Source of the DNA: an uncultured SAR86 cluster bacterium
GTDB lineage: Bacteria > Pseudomonadota > Gammaproteobacteria > Magnimaribacterales > D2472
DNA length: 64,000 nucleotides
Assembly: GCA_943788515.1 (NCBI GenBank)
Contig: CALSQM010000011.1
Span: 1 to 64,000, forward strand
Direction of reading: 5' to 3'
Both the position numbers and the translations under genes were made by a program. How positions within the stretch are numbered: the first letter of the stretch is position 1; each line of letters begins with the position of its first letter. The notes under the pieces were generated by a model, which saw only the letters and a list, made by a program, of their open reading frames with translations, did not search any database and was not told where the DNA came from. Below, one piece after another: positions 37,261 through 46,201 of this stretch.

Positions 37261-38049
37261 CTATTTATCTTCCATTGGGGTTAAAAAATCTTCATATTGA
37301 GTTTGAAGTCTTTGCATGCCACTTATCCACCTATCTCTGTCATTCCCTTTTCTTTTAACATATTCTAGAACCTCGCTATGAGGAGTTACTAAAAACCTCT
37401 CCTCCTCGATGGCGTTAAGAACATCTTTTGCAACAATATCAGCTTCCATCATGCCATCAACTCCTGCTACGCCAGGACCATTTGCAGTCATAGCAGTTCT
37501 AACTGCTTGAGGGCATAAACAGGAAACGCCGATACCTTTATTTCCATATGTAATTTTTATCCACTCAGCAAAACTTACAGCCGCAGCTTTTGTAACTGCA
37601 TATCCAGCTGCACCTAGTTGAGTTAAAAGACCGGCCGCTGAGGATGTATTCATAAGATAGCCCTCACCTTGTTCTATCATTTGAGGAAGTACATGTTTTG
37701 CAGCATGAATATGAGACTGAACATTTACACCCCATATCATGTCCCAGTCTGAAGTATCTGCTTCAAAAAATCCTGGCTTTCCACCGATACCTGCATTTGA
37801 ACAAAATATATCGATACCACCAGAAAATTCGTTAGCCTTTTGTATAACATTTATAATGTCGCTTTCTTTGGAAACATCAGCACTTACTGCAAGCCCATTA
37901 ACACTCTTGGCTGCTTCCTCTGCCCCATTTAAATTCATATCAACACATACTATAGAACTTGCCCCAGATGCATGAAACTCTTCACATAAAGCTTTGCCAA
38001 TTCCACTGGCAGCCCCTGTAACCACGACTCTTTTATTATTAATTTTCAT
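37261..38049 (-). CDS. Short-chain dehydrogenase/reductase (SDR)
   Basis: 262-residue classical SDR. NAD(P)-binding TGAASGIGKALC, the NNAG-equivalent CSNAGIGGKPG, catalytic Ser in MNTSSAAGLL and YAVTKAAAVSFAEW (YxxxK). Substrate is unknown. It is upstream of the NMO-like gene on the same strand and divergent from another SDR gene, in a neighbourhood with an acyl-CoA synthetase, which suggests lipid or small organic acid metabolism. Confidence 0.88.
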   Translation of the reverse strand: MKINNKRVVVTGAASGIGKALCEEFHASGASSIVCVDMNLNGAEEAAKSVNGLAVSADVSKESDIINVIQKANEFSGGIDIFCSNAGIGGKPGFFEADTSDWDMIWGVNVQSHIHAAKHVLPQMIEQGEGYLMNTSSAAGLLTQLGAAGYAVTKAAAVSFAEWIKITYGNKGIGVSCLCPQAVRTAMTANGPGVAGVDGMMEADIVAKDVLNAIEEERFLVTPHSEVLEYVKRKGNDRDRWISGMQRLQTQYEDFLTPMEDK

Positions 38050-38202
38050 AAATTGACCTTACTTTTTAATTTTTTTTAAATAACTCTATTGCTTAGATAG
38101 TTTATTACAAAACAACAATACTTAATATTGCAAAATCGCACACCCATCTTTATAAATTTATTGCTATTATTAGTTCTAGAAAATGAAATATTGGGACTTA
38201 AT

Positions 38203-38916
38203 ATGAAGAATGTTGCTGTTATTGGCTCTTCCGGGGCAATAGGAAAAGCCTTTATTGATAGCTATATCAATGATGATGATGTTGAAAATATATTTTCATT
38301 TTCAAGAACAGGCCTTTCCATTGAGGATAAAAAACTCCAGAGTTTTTTTATTGATATTGAGGATGAGACTAGTATTTGTGATGCCGCAGAGAAGATAGAC
38401 AAGTCCTCAATCGATGAAATTATCGTCGCAAGTGGAATACTTCATAATAAAGATTTTGGGCCAGAAAAAAGTATTAGAGATTTAAAGGCAGATAACCTTT
38501 TAAAGGTCATTAAGGTAAATACTATCGGCCCAACAATTGTTGGGAAGTATTTCATTCCATTGCTTAATAAAAAAGAAAAAAGCGTCTTAGCATTTTTAAG
38601 CGCAAGAGTCGGCAGCATTTCTGATAATAAGACAGGTGGTTGGTATGCATATAGGGCGAGCAAAACTGCACTTAATCAAATCATTAAAAGTTTTAGTATT
38701 GAATTACGAAGAACTAATCCAAATGCTATTGTTTTTGGTCTACAGCCAGGAACAGTAGATAGTGAATTAAGCGAACCTTTTAAAAGAAATGTAAAAGAAG
38801 GTAATTTATTTACTCCAGAATATAGTGTGTTGCAGCTAAAAAATATTATTGATATAGCAAGTCCATCTTATTCAGGCAAACTAATTTCTTGGGATGGGGA
38901 AGAGATTCAGCCATAG
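38203..38916 (+). CDS. SDR family protein (CsgA/C-factor-like)
   Basis: 237 residues from the ATG at 38203 (MKNVAVIGSSGAIGKAF); a TTG frame extension to 38128 adds 25 hydrophobic residues without family support. Rossmann GSSGAIG, catalytic SARVGSISDN region, and YRASKTALNQIIKSFSIEL (YxxxK). The late LQPGTVDSELSEPF motif is typical of the C-factor-like SDRs. Substrate is unknown. It reads toward the acyl-CoA synthetase gene 48 nt on. Confidence 0.82.
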   Translation: MKNVAVIGSSGAIGKAFIDSYINDDDVENIFSFSRTGLSIEDKKLQSFFIDIEDETSICDAAEKIDKSSIDEIIVASGILHNKDFGPEKSIRDLKADNLLKVIKVNTIGPTIVGKYFIPLLNKKEKSVLAFLSARVGSISDNKTGGWYAYRASKTALNQIIKSFSIELRRTNPNAIVFGLQPGTVDSELSEPFKRNVKEGNLFTPEYSVLQLKNIIDIASPSYSGKLISWDGEEIQP

Positions 38917-38964
38917 TTGGTTATGAATATATTTCCATATTAGAATAAATTTTTAGGGGAAAAA

Positions 38965-40479
38965 ATGAGTATTAAATATTATGATTGGTCTAAATTTCAG
39001 GCCAACACTAGGCCAAATAAAGTTGCCATAAGAGAGCTAGATAATAACAAGATTTATACCTACGGAGAATTGGATAAAAGGTCATCAAGGCTTGCATCAC
39101 ATCTTCAGAGTTCAGGAATAAAAAAAGGAGATCGTATTGCGATATTATCGCTAAATTGTTCAGAATTTTTTGAGCTAGAATTTGCTTGCGGAAAGATTGG
39201 GGCAATAGAGATACCATTAAATTGGAGATTAACGAAACCCGAACTCAGTTATATTCTTAATGATAGTGAGCCAAAAACTCTAATTTATGATGTTCAGTTT
39301 GAAGAAATGGTAAGAGAGCTAAAAGAAGAATGTAATATTTCTGAAATCATAGCTCTTGACCAATCTGACCAAGAAAGTGATTATGAAAATTTTTTGAGTA
39401 ATGCTTCAGACATTTATCATCAGGAAGAAGTTGATCTAGAAGATAACATTATGATTATGTATACCTCTGGAACAACCGGTCACCCTAAAGGCGCCATGAT
39501 CACGCACAAAATGCAGCTTTTTAATGTTATTAATTTAGGTATTTCAGCAGCTGTTTCTCCCGAATCAGTCCATTTAGTTGTTCTTCCTTTATTTCATACT
39601 GGTGGAATGAATTGTTATTCAAATCCAATTCTTCATGCTGGTGGCGAGTTAATATTACTTAAAGAGTTTGAGCCTGGAAAAGTTCTATCAATTATCGGTA
39701 GCTCTGACTATGGAGTCACCCATCTGTTTGCAGTTCCGGCCCCTTATCAATTTATGATGAATCATCCAGATTTTGAATCAACAGATTTGTCAGGAGTTAA
39801 GTATGCTGGAGTTGGCGGCGCACCTTGTGCAGAGGCTATTTTGAAGACTTACATAAGTAAGGGTGTTTCGATGCAGCAAGGCTGGGGTATGACAGAAACT
39901 AGTCCAGGTGCTACTGGGCTTGAATCGTCCGAGGCTGAAAGAAAAATAGGATCTGCAGGCAAACCTCTTTTGCATACTGAGGTAAAAGTAGTTGGAGAAG
40001 ATGGCAGTAAGCTTCCTGCTGGTGAGGTGGGCGAGATTTATATTAAAGGACCAAATATCACACCAGGCTATTGGAGAAAAGAGGAGGCTACCAGAGATTC
40101 TTTTGAGGATGGTTGGTTAAAAACAGGTGATGCTGCTTATTTTGATGATGAAGGTTTTTTATACATAGTTGACAGATGGAAGGATATGTATATCTCTGGC
40201 GGAGAAAATGTTTATCCAGCTGAAGTTGAAAATGTTATCTACCAGTTACCACAGATTGCAGAAGTTGGAGTTATTGGTATTGATAGCCCCTTGTGGGGTG
40301 AAACTGGAAAGGCCTTTATTGCTTTAAAATCCAACAATGAATTGACAGCAGAAGAGGTGATAGACCATTGTTTAAAGAATTTAGCAAAGTATAAGATTCC
40401 AGAAGCGATTGAGTTTATTGAGGCTCTTCCAAGAAATGCTACAGGCAAAGTTCTTAAAAGAACATTAAGAGACATGTAA
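38965..40479 (+). CDS. AMP-forming acyl-CoA synthetase (long-chain fatty acid or related acid)
   Basis: 504-residue ANL-superfamily ligase. Motifs: P-loop MYTSGTTGHPKGAMI, MQQGWGMTETSPG, TGDAAYFDDEGFLYIVDRWKDMYISGGENVYP (hinge) and the C-terminal catalytic lysine in LPRNATGKVLKRTLRD. The GENVYPAEVE form is typical of fatty-acid or aromatic acid CoA ligases. The start has AGGGG in front. The gene ends at a strong two-way terminator shared with proteorhodopsin. Confidence 0.9.
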   Translation: MSIKYYDWSKFQANTRPNKVAIRELDNNKIYTYGELDKRSSRLASHLQSSGIKKGDRIAILSLNCSEFFELEFACGKIGAIEIPLNWRLTKPELSYILNDSEPKTLIYDVQFEEMVRELKEECNISEIIALDQSDQESDYENFLSNASDIYHQEEVDLEDNIMIMYTSGTTGHPKGAMITHKMQLFNVINLGISAAVSPESVHLVVLPLFHTGGMNCYSNPILHAGGELILLKEFEPGKVLSIIGSSDYGVTHLFAVPAPYQFMMNHPDFESTDLSGVKYAGVGGAPCAEAILKTYISKGVSMQQGWGMTETSPGATGLESSEAERKIGSAGKPLLHTEVKVVGEDGSKLPAGEVGEIYIKGPNITPGYWRKEEATRDSFEDGWLKTGDAAYFDDEGFLYIVDRWKDMYISGGENVYPAEVENVIYQLPQIAEVGVIGIDSPLWGETGKAFIALKSNNELTAEEVIDHCLKNLAKYKIPEAIEFIEALPRNATGKVLKRTLRDM

Positions 40480-40492
40480 TATTTTTTAAACC

Positions 40493-40522
40493 AAAAAAAA
40501 CCCAGCTTAAGCTGGGTTTTTT
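40493..40522. terminator. Bidirectional intrinsic terminator
   Basis: Perfect inverted repeat CCCAGCTTAAGCTGGG (40501-40516) flanked by eight A on one side and six T on the other. It therefore gives a GC-rich hairpin plus U-tract for both converging transcripts: the acyl-CoA synthetase (+) and proteorhodopsin (-). Confidence 0.95.
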
Positions 40523-40548
40523 ATTTAACTATTTAAAGTTATTTAATG

Positions 40549-41340
40549 CTAAGCATTTGAAGATTCTTTAACAGCAACATGCCATATAATTAAACCAAAT
40601 AGAATCTTGTTAACAAAGTCAGCAAGATTGTATATTAAGTTCAAATTAGCAGTATCGACACCTGTCATTAAGTAACCTGCGGCATACCCAATAGGATATA
40701 TTGACCAACCTACTATTACGATCCACATCATAGCGCTATAAGCTGAATTAACAGCAGGACTTGCAGATGTTACAGCTGATTTGCCTTCACCCATCCATAG
40801 TTCATAAATCATGTATAACCATGCAGCCATTCCTATAGCAAAAGGAAGCATAACGCCAGTAACAGCTACTCCAGAATCTATCGCAGCGGATCCATTAGAC
40901 TCGCCAATGTACCCAGCGATAAGCATAACCAAAGAAGCACCAAGTAGTTTTTTAAATAATGAACCGGCAACATTTGTGCAAGCAGCAAGTATTAAATAGA
41001 ACTCTACCATTAGCAATGGAACTGTTAACAACCAGTCAACATATCTAAATACTATTGGAGAGTCTCCAACACCTACAGGATCGACTCCCATACTAGTTAC
41101 CCAGACATTCCTCATATACATATAATGCATAAATGCTATACCTGTAACTAAACCAGCAACAGTAAGTGATGTTTTCCACTTAGCACTTACATTATCTCTT
41201 TCAACAAAGAAGAAAACCGTAGAAGCCAACATAGCAGCAGAAACAAGCCAGAAAGAAACTCCAGTCAGATCTCCTGCGTCAAGATCAGCAGCAAAAGCAG
41301 GAAGCGCAAGAACACTACCTAGTATTAGTAATAATTTCAT
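40549..41340 (-). CDS. pop: Green-light-absorbing proteorhodopsin (proton pump)
   Basis: 263-residue retinal protein with a cleavable signal peptide (MKLLLILGSVLALPAFA) and seven helices. Family-numbered key sites: His75 in IAFMHYMYM, proton acceptor Asp97, Leu105 and proton donor Glu108 in RYVDWLLTVPLLMVEFYLIL, and Schiff-base Lys231 in NLADFVNKILFG. Leu105 predicts green absorption. The loop after helix B is longer than in eBAC31A08 (VTSMGVDPVGVGDSP). ATG 41340 has AGGAGAG upstream and matches the SAR86 start; an in-frame ATG at 41373 also has a good site. No crt or blh genes are near. Confidence 0.97.
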   Translation of the reverse strand: MKLLLILGSVLALPAFAADLDAGDLTGVSFWLVSAAMLASTVFFFVERDNVSAKWKTSLTVAGLVTGIAFMHYMYMRNVWVTSMGVDPVGVGDSPIVFRYVDWLLTVPLLMVEFYLILAACTNVAGSLFKKLLGASLVMLIAGYIGESNGSAAIDSGVAVTGVMLPFAIGMAAWLYMIYELWMGEGKSAVTSASPAVNSAYSAMMWIVIVGWSIYPIGYAAGYLMTGVDTANLNLIYNLADFVNKILFGLIIWHVAVKESSNA

Positions 41341-41541
41341 ATATAACTCTCCTATATTAATGATAGGAAGCATAATTACTCCCCCCTAATTAAATATGAA
41401 TCTTTATATTAACTAATAATAAAAGAGGTTACAAATAAAAGCATATATTTTCTTTATGAGAATTTCTTGCAAAAAAAACCTTAAATTATCAAATTTAAAA
41501 TTTATTTTGCATAAATAGACTTGTTTAGTATTATGTTAATT

Positions 41542-42024
41542 ATGAAAGTTGCTATATATCCCGGTTCATTTGATCCTATTACTAATGGCCATACAGATAT
41601 TATTGATAGGGGCTGCGTTCTTTTTGATAAGATTGTTGTTGCAGTAGCCAAAAGCGAATCAAAAAACCCTCTTTTCAGTTTAGAAGATAGAATTCACCTA
41701 GCACAGTCTATTTATGAAGGAAATGATAAAGTAGAGGTCGTTGGTTTTCCAAGACAGTTAACAGTTGATCTTGCAAAAGAATATGGAGCTTGTGCAATTA
41801 TAAGAGGCCTTAGGGCAGTATCTGATTTCGAATACGAATTTCAATTAGCAACAATGAATAGGTCATTAGCCCCTAATATTGAAAGCATTTTTTTAACACC
41901 AAAAGAAAGTCTCATTTATGTATCTTCTAGCTTAATTAAAGAAATATCAGACCTAAAAGGGGATATATCTAAGTTTGTTGATCCTATAGTAGAACAGGCG
42001 CTTCGAGCTAAGCTAGATACTTAA
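41542..42024 (+). CDS. coaD: Phosphopantetheine adenylyltransferase
   Basis: 160-residue enzyme making dephospho-CoA from 4'-phosphopantetheine and ATP. The N-terminal MKVAIYPGSFDPITNGHTDII contains the TxGH nucleotidyl-transfer motif; RGLRAVSDFEYEFQLATMN and YVSSSLIKEI are the other conserved parts. Candidate starts at 41521 (TTG) and 41533 (ATG) would add residues not seen in the family, so 41542 is preferred. It shares a TTAA stop with convergent mutM. Confidence 0.95.
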   Translation: MKVAIYPGSFDPITNGHTDIIDRGCVLFDKIVVAVAKSESKNPLFSLEDRIHLAQSIYEGNDKVEVVGFPRQLTVDLAKEYGACAIIRGLRAVSDFEYEFQLATMNRSLAPNIESIFLTPKESLIYVSSSLIKEISDLKGDISKFVDPIVEQALRAKLDT

Positions 42025-42833
42025 CTCTGACAAGTTTCACAAAAAAAAGTAGCTCTTTGATTGATTGTCATTTTACAAACAGTGCCCTTACACTTATTGC
42101 AGCGTTCGCCTTCTCTACCATATACATTTAACTTAAATTTAAAATATCCTGGACTACCATCAGCTGAATAGAAGTCTTTTAATGTAGTTCCTCCAAACTC
42201 TATTGCTTGCTCTAGTATCTTTTTTCCAGCAGCTACTAATCTTTTACAAGCATCTAAATCTAACTCATTGGCATTTTTTATCGGATTAATTTTAGCTAAG
42301 AAAAGGCTTTCAGACGCATAAATATTGCCGATACCAACTACATTTTTTTGATTCATTAAAAAGCTTTTAATATTTGTTTTAGATTGAATGCATGCTGAAA
42401 AAAAATCTTTTGCATTAAAATTTTTAGAAAGAGGCTCAGGCCCAAGGTTTTTTATTAACTTATGTTTATCGATATCAGAAGTAAGATGCATTGATCCAAA
42501 CCTTCTGGGATCATTATAAATAATTCTTTCCTCATCAAAAATTAATTCAATATGATCATGTTTGATAAAGAAGTTTTCATTATTTTTTGCAATTCTAAGA
42601 CTGCCAGACATTCCTAAATGAAGAATAATTTTTTTATCATTAGATAGTTTAAAAATTATATATTTTGCTCTTCTTTCTAAACTTTCGACAACTTGTTCTT
42701 TTACTGAAGTTTCAAAGCTATCCACCACTTTCCATCTAAGATTTCTGTTGTGTACCTTTGCCTCTTTTAGCAAAGAGCCTTTAAATTTTTTAATTGCTCT
42801 CAGGGTTGTTTCAACCTCTGGAAGTTCGGGCAT
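42021..42833 (-). CDS. mutM: Formamidopyrimidine-DNA glycosylase
   Basis: 270-residue bifunctional glycosylase/AP lyase that removes 8-oxoguanine and ring-opened purines. The catalytic N-terminal Pro2-Glu3 lies in MPELPEVETTLR; the helix-two-turn-helix segment has NVVGIGNIYASESLF; the C-terminal zinc finger has C-x2-C (ERCNKC) and C-x2-C (FFCETC). Length is normal. It ends the tolC-mutM minus-strand pair with 2 nt between genes and converges on coaD, a pairing seen widely in gammaproteobacteria. Confidence 0.95.
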   Translation of the reverse strand: MPELPEVETTLRAIKKFKGSLLKEAKVHNRNLRWKVVDSFETSVKEQVVESLERRAKYIIFKLSNDKKIILHLGMSGSLRIAKNNENFFIKHDHIELIFDEERIIYNDPRRFGSMHLTSDIDKHKLIKNLGPEPLSKNFNAKDFFSACIQSKTNIKSFLMNQKNVVGIGNIYASESLFLAKINPIKNANELDLDACKRLVAAGKKILEQAIEFGGTTLKDFYSADGSPGYFKFKLNVYGREGERCNKCKGTVCKMTINQRATFFCETCQS

Positions 42834-42835
42834 TT

Positions 42836-44164
42836 TTAACTGAGTAAATTATTAATTTTTACTATGTCAGCTGGTGTAATTGTTCCCGATGCAAGCCCAA
42901 GTCTTAGGTTGGCAAGAATATAATCATATTTTGCATTAGCGAGATTTTTTTCCGCACTGTATAAGTTTTTTTCTGCTTGCAAGAGATCAACAACGTTTCT
43001 TGTTCCAACTCTGTAGCCAACTTGAGTCGCTTCTAGGGCACTAGTGGCCGAAATCACTGCTTGTTTTTGAGCATTTACATTTGCAACTAATGTTAAAACA
43101 TTTGAAAACTGGGATCTAACTTCTTGAATAATCCTTCTTTCAGTAAATAGTGTATTTTCATTTGCTCTTTCATACTGAGAATATGCTTGCTTTCTTCTTG
43201 AGTTAACGGCTCCACCTTGAAAGAGTGGCATACTTAGCTGAATTGCATAATTCCTTCTTCCTGTTACTGATGGAACTGGAATGCCTTGGCCATTAATATT
43301 AAAACCTTCATAGTTAAATTGGTTTGTTTCAGACTCTGACTGACTTCCAACAATGTCTATCTTAGGTAAATGATTTGAAGCCACACTTCTTGCACTGCTT
43401 TTCGCTGCTTTCTTTCTTAAATATGCTGCTTTCAACTGGTAGTTATTTTCCAATGCTAATTCAACCCATTTCTCTTTTGAACTTGGTGTTGGTAGGTCAA
43501 TAAGCAAACCATCTCCCAATTCATTTAAGCTGAATATTTCTCTACCAATCAGAGCATTTAAAGATTCTCTTGCAGAATAAAGGGATCCTTCTGTTCTAAT
43601 TCTTGCGGCCTTACTTAGATCAAATGCCAATTGAGCCTCTTGAACTCCAGTAATGGCTGATAATCCAACTTCGAATCTTTGTTTTGCTTGATCAAGTTGT
43701 TTTTTAATAGCTTTTTCTTCAGATATTGCTGCATTTAGATTATCAATAGCTCTAAGTACGCCAAAATAAAGCTCAGCAGTTCTAACTAAAAGATTTTGCT
43801 GCTCAAATGCAAAGTCTGCTTCTGCGGCATCTGTAAGAGATTTAGATTGCCTATATTGAAACCATGTATCTAGTCTAAAGAGCGGCTGAGTAACCCTGGC
43901 AGATGTAGAAAAAGAGTTATATTGCTGCTGCAGCTCTTTGTTTTGATAGTATTCGTTCCAGTTAGTTGATCCACTCAAGGTAATACTCGGGAGAAGCGCA
44001 GCTCTTCCTTGAACTTTAAGCTCTTTATCTGCTAAATACGAATATTCCGCTGCTTTATATGTAGGGTCATTCTCAAGCGCCTCATTATAGATATCCAAAA
44101 GACTTTCAGATGAAATATTAAATGAGATAAAAAGTGCTAAAAATGATTTTGTGTAAATTTTCAT
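42836..44164 (-). CDS. tolC: TolC-family outer-membrane efflux channel
   Basis: 442 residues with a signal peptide and two OEP repeats. Typical marks are DIYNEALENDPTYKAAEYSY near the N-terminus, ALIGREIF in the first repeat, and YRVGTRNVVDLLQAEKNLYSAEKNLANAKYDYILANLRLG in separate blocks of the second repeat. The protein forms the trimeric exit duct for tripartite pumps and type I secretion. The start is 22 nt from a perfect palindrome in the spacer with parE. Whether it is TolC itself or a pump-specific homologue is not certain. Confidence 0.9.
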   Translation of the reverse strand: MKIYTKSFLALFISFNISSESLLDIYNEALENDPTYKAAEYSYLADKELKVQGRAALLPSITLSGSTNWNEYYQNKELQQQYNSFSTSARVTQPLFRLDTWFQYRQSKSLTDAAEADFAFEQQNLLVRTAELYFGVLRAIDNLNAAISEEKAIKKQLDQAKQRFEVGLSAITGVQEAQLAFDLSKAARIRTEGSLYSARESLNALIGREIFSLNELGDGLLIDLPTPSSKEKWVELALENNYQLKAAYLRKKAAKSSARSVASNHLPKIDIVGSQSESETNQFNYEGFNINGQGIPVPSVTGRRNYAIQLSMPLFQGGAVNSRRKQAYSQYERANENTLFTERRIIQEVRSQFSNVLTLVANVNAQKQAVISATSALEATQVGYRVGTRNVVDLLQAEKNLYSAEKNLANAKYDYILANLRLGLASGTITPADIVKINNLLS

Positions 44165-44185
44165 AACTTATTTTAACCTATTAAT

Positions 44186-44206
44186 AATGTTTGCAGTGCA
44201 AACATT
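44186..44206. promoter_or_regulatory. Perfect 9-bp inverted repeat between tolC and parE
   Basis: AATGTTTGC-AGT-GCAAACATT lies 21 nt upstream of the tolC start. It is followed on the plus strand by a T-rich tract, but no plus-strand gene ends here, so an operator is a better reading than a terminator. The binding protein is unknown. Confidence 0.45.
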
Positions 44207-44303
44207 TAATTTTTTTTAATTTTATTGAATTTATTTTATATTTCTTAGAGTAGAATATCTCTAACAAGTTCAATAATTTTTTATAATAAAAAGGCTTTAA
44301 AAA

Positions 44304-46199
44304 TTGGCTAAAAACTCATATGACGCTCAGGCAATTGAAGTCTTATCTGGACTAGATCCTGTCAAAAAAAGACCTGGGATGTATACGGATACATCTAACC
44401 CAAATCATTTAATTCAAGAAGTTCTTGATAATTCGGTTGATGAAGCTCTATCAGGTTATTGTTCAAACATAAAAGTATCTGTTCTAAAAGATGGCTTTAT
44501 TAAGGTCTCTGATGATGGAAGGGGCATGCCAATTGATGAGCACCCGGAACATAAAGTTTCAGGTGTTGAGCTCATCCTTTGTAAACTTCATGCTGGAGCG
44601 AAATTCTCTGGAGATGATTATAATTTCTCTGGCGGCCTTCATGGTGTTGGAGTTTCTGTTGTAAATGCTCTATCTGATGAATTAGAGGTTAGAGTGAAAA
44701 GAGATTCTAAAGAATACCAAATCACTTTTAATAATGGAGATAAGTCTTCTGAATTAAAGCCAATTGGAGAAGTGGGGCTCAGAAATTCTGGGACATCAAT
44801 CAAATTCAAACCAAATCCTATATATTTTGAAACTATAGAGATTCAGATAAAACAGCTTAAGCATTTATTAAAGGCCAAAGCAGTTCTTTGCCCTGGATTA
44901 ACAATAGAGTTCGTTAATGAAAACAAGACTGATGATAAACAAAAGTGGTATTTTGAAGATGGGCTCAAAAGCTATTTGATTGATTTCTCCGAGGGAGCAG
45001 ACTTGGTTTTGCTAGATTCAATCGTATGCTCTAAAAAATCTCAAGCTCAAGAGCTTGAGTTTGCAATCAATTGGTCATTAAGACCCCCAAAAAATAAACT
45101 TGATGAAACCTATGTAAATCTCATACCCACTGCTCAGGGTGGCTCACATTTAAACGGCTTTAAGGCTGGGCTTTTAGATTCATTAAAAGAATTTTGTGAA
45201 TATAGAAATCTATTGCCTAAAGGTTTAAAAATTAATGCAGACGATGTTCTTAATAATGCAATTTTTATAATCTCATCTAAGCTTCAGAATCCTCAATTTG
45301 CAGGGCAAACCAAGGAAAGACTAGATTCAAAAGATCACATGTCATTCGTCTCAAGTACGACAAAAGACATTTTAAGTATTTGGCTTAATACTCATACTGA
45401 AGAAGGCGAAAGAATAGCAGAACTCGCAATTATGTCTGCGCAAATGAGAGCAAAAGTTTCTAATATAGTTGAAAGAAAGAAAACCTTTAGAGGCCCAGCA
45501 TTACCTGGAAAACTTTCGGACTGCAATAGCCAGGACTTAAATGAAACAGAGCTTTTTTTAGTTGAGGGGGACTCAGCTGGCGGATCCGCAAAACAAGCAA
45601 GAGAAAGATCTTTCCAGGCAATCATGCCTTTAAGAGGGAAGATTTTAAATACTTGGGATTTAGAGAGTGCAGAAATAATAAAATCTCAGGAGATAAAAAA
45701 CCTCTCAACTGCAATTGGAGTTTTGCCAGGAAATAACGACCTTTCATCACTAAGATACGGAAAAATTTGTATTCTTGCAGATGCTGATTCAGATGGTCTG
45801 CATATTGCAACTTTACTCTGTGCATTGTTTCTAAGGCATTATAAATCTTTAGTACAAGAGGGAAGGATATATATTTCAATGCCTCCTCTATATAGAATCG
45901 ATTCTGGTAAAGATGTTCTATATGCACTTGATGATAAGCAGCGAGATGAAATAGTTACTGAATTTAAAAAGAAGAAGGGCAAGCCTAAAGTAAACATTCA
46001 AAGGTTTAAAGGGCTGGGTGAAATGAATCCACCACAACTAAGAGAGACTGTAATGGATCCTGCTACTCGTCAGCTTGTTCAGCTTTCTGTCAGTTCAAGC
46101 GATAATGCAAATTCCATGATGGACTTACTTTTGTCCAAAAAGAACGCACCAGCAAGAAAAGAATGGCTTGAAAAGAAAGGGTCTCTAGCAAAAATATAA
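44304..46199 (+). CDS. parE: DNA topoisomerase IV subunit B
   Basis: 631-residue GHKL ATPase subunit of topoisomerase IV, which separates daughter chromosomes. GHKL motifs [26 protein letters not shown] and [15 protein letters not shown]; Toprim motifs [20 protein letters not shown] split with [12 protein letters not shown]-terminal [20 protein letters not shown], which favours ParE over GyrB. The start is TTG at 44304 in the expected alignment position. parC begins 2 nt after its stop. Confidence 0.96.
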   Translation: MAKNSYDAQAIEVLSGLDPVKKRPGMYTDTSNPNHLIQEVLDNSVDEALSGYCSNIKVSVLKDGFIKVSDDGRGMPIDEHPEHKVSGVELILCKLHAGAKFSGDDYNFSGGLHGVGVSVVNALSDELEVRVKRDSKEYQITFNNGDKSSELKPIGEVGLRNSGTSIKFKPNPIYFETIEIQIKQLKHLLKAKAVLCPGLTIEFVNENKTDDKQKWYFEDGLKSYLIDFSEGADLVLLDSIVCSKKSQAQELEFAINWSLRPPKNKLDETYVNLIPTAQGGSHLNGFKAGLLDSLKEFCEYRNLLPKGLKINADDVLNNAIFIISSKLQNPQFAGQTKERLDSKDHMSFVSSTTKDILSIWLNTHTEEGERIAELAIMSAQMRAKVSNIVERKKTFRGPALPGKLSDCNSQDLNETELFLVEGDSAGGSAKQARERSFQAIMPLRGKILNTWDLESAEIIKSQEIKNLSTAIGVLPGNNDLSSLRYGKICILADADSDGLHIATLLCALFLRHYKSLVQEGRIYISMPPLYRIDSGKDVLYALDDKQRDEIVTEFKKKKGKPKVNIQRFKGLGEMNPPQLRETVMDPATRQLVQLSVSSSDNANSMMDLLLSKKNAPARKEWLEKKGSLAKI

Positions 46200-46201
46200 A
46201 T

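Noticed and set aside
38128..38202. TTG start adding a hydrophobic N-terminus to the C-factor-like SDR
   Set aside because: The Rossmann strand begins at the ATG at 38203; the extra part looks like a chance membrane helix in AT-rich spacer DNA.
44186..44225. Intrinsic terminator from the hairpin and T-tract
   Set aside because: It would end plus-strand transcripts, but no plus-strand gene lies upstream; tolC is transcribed away on the other strand.
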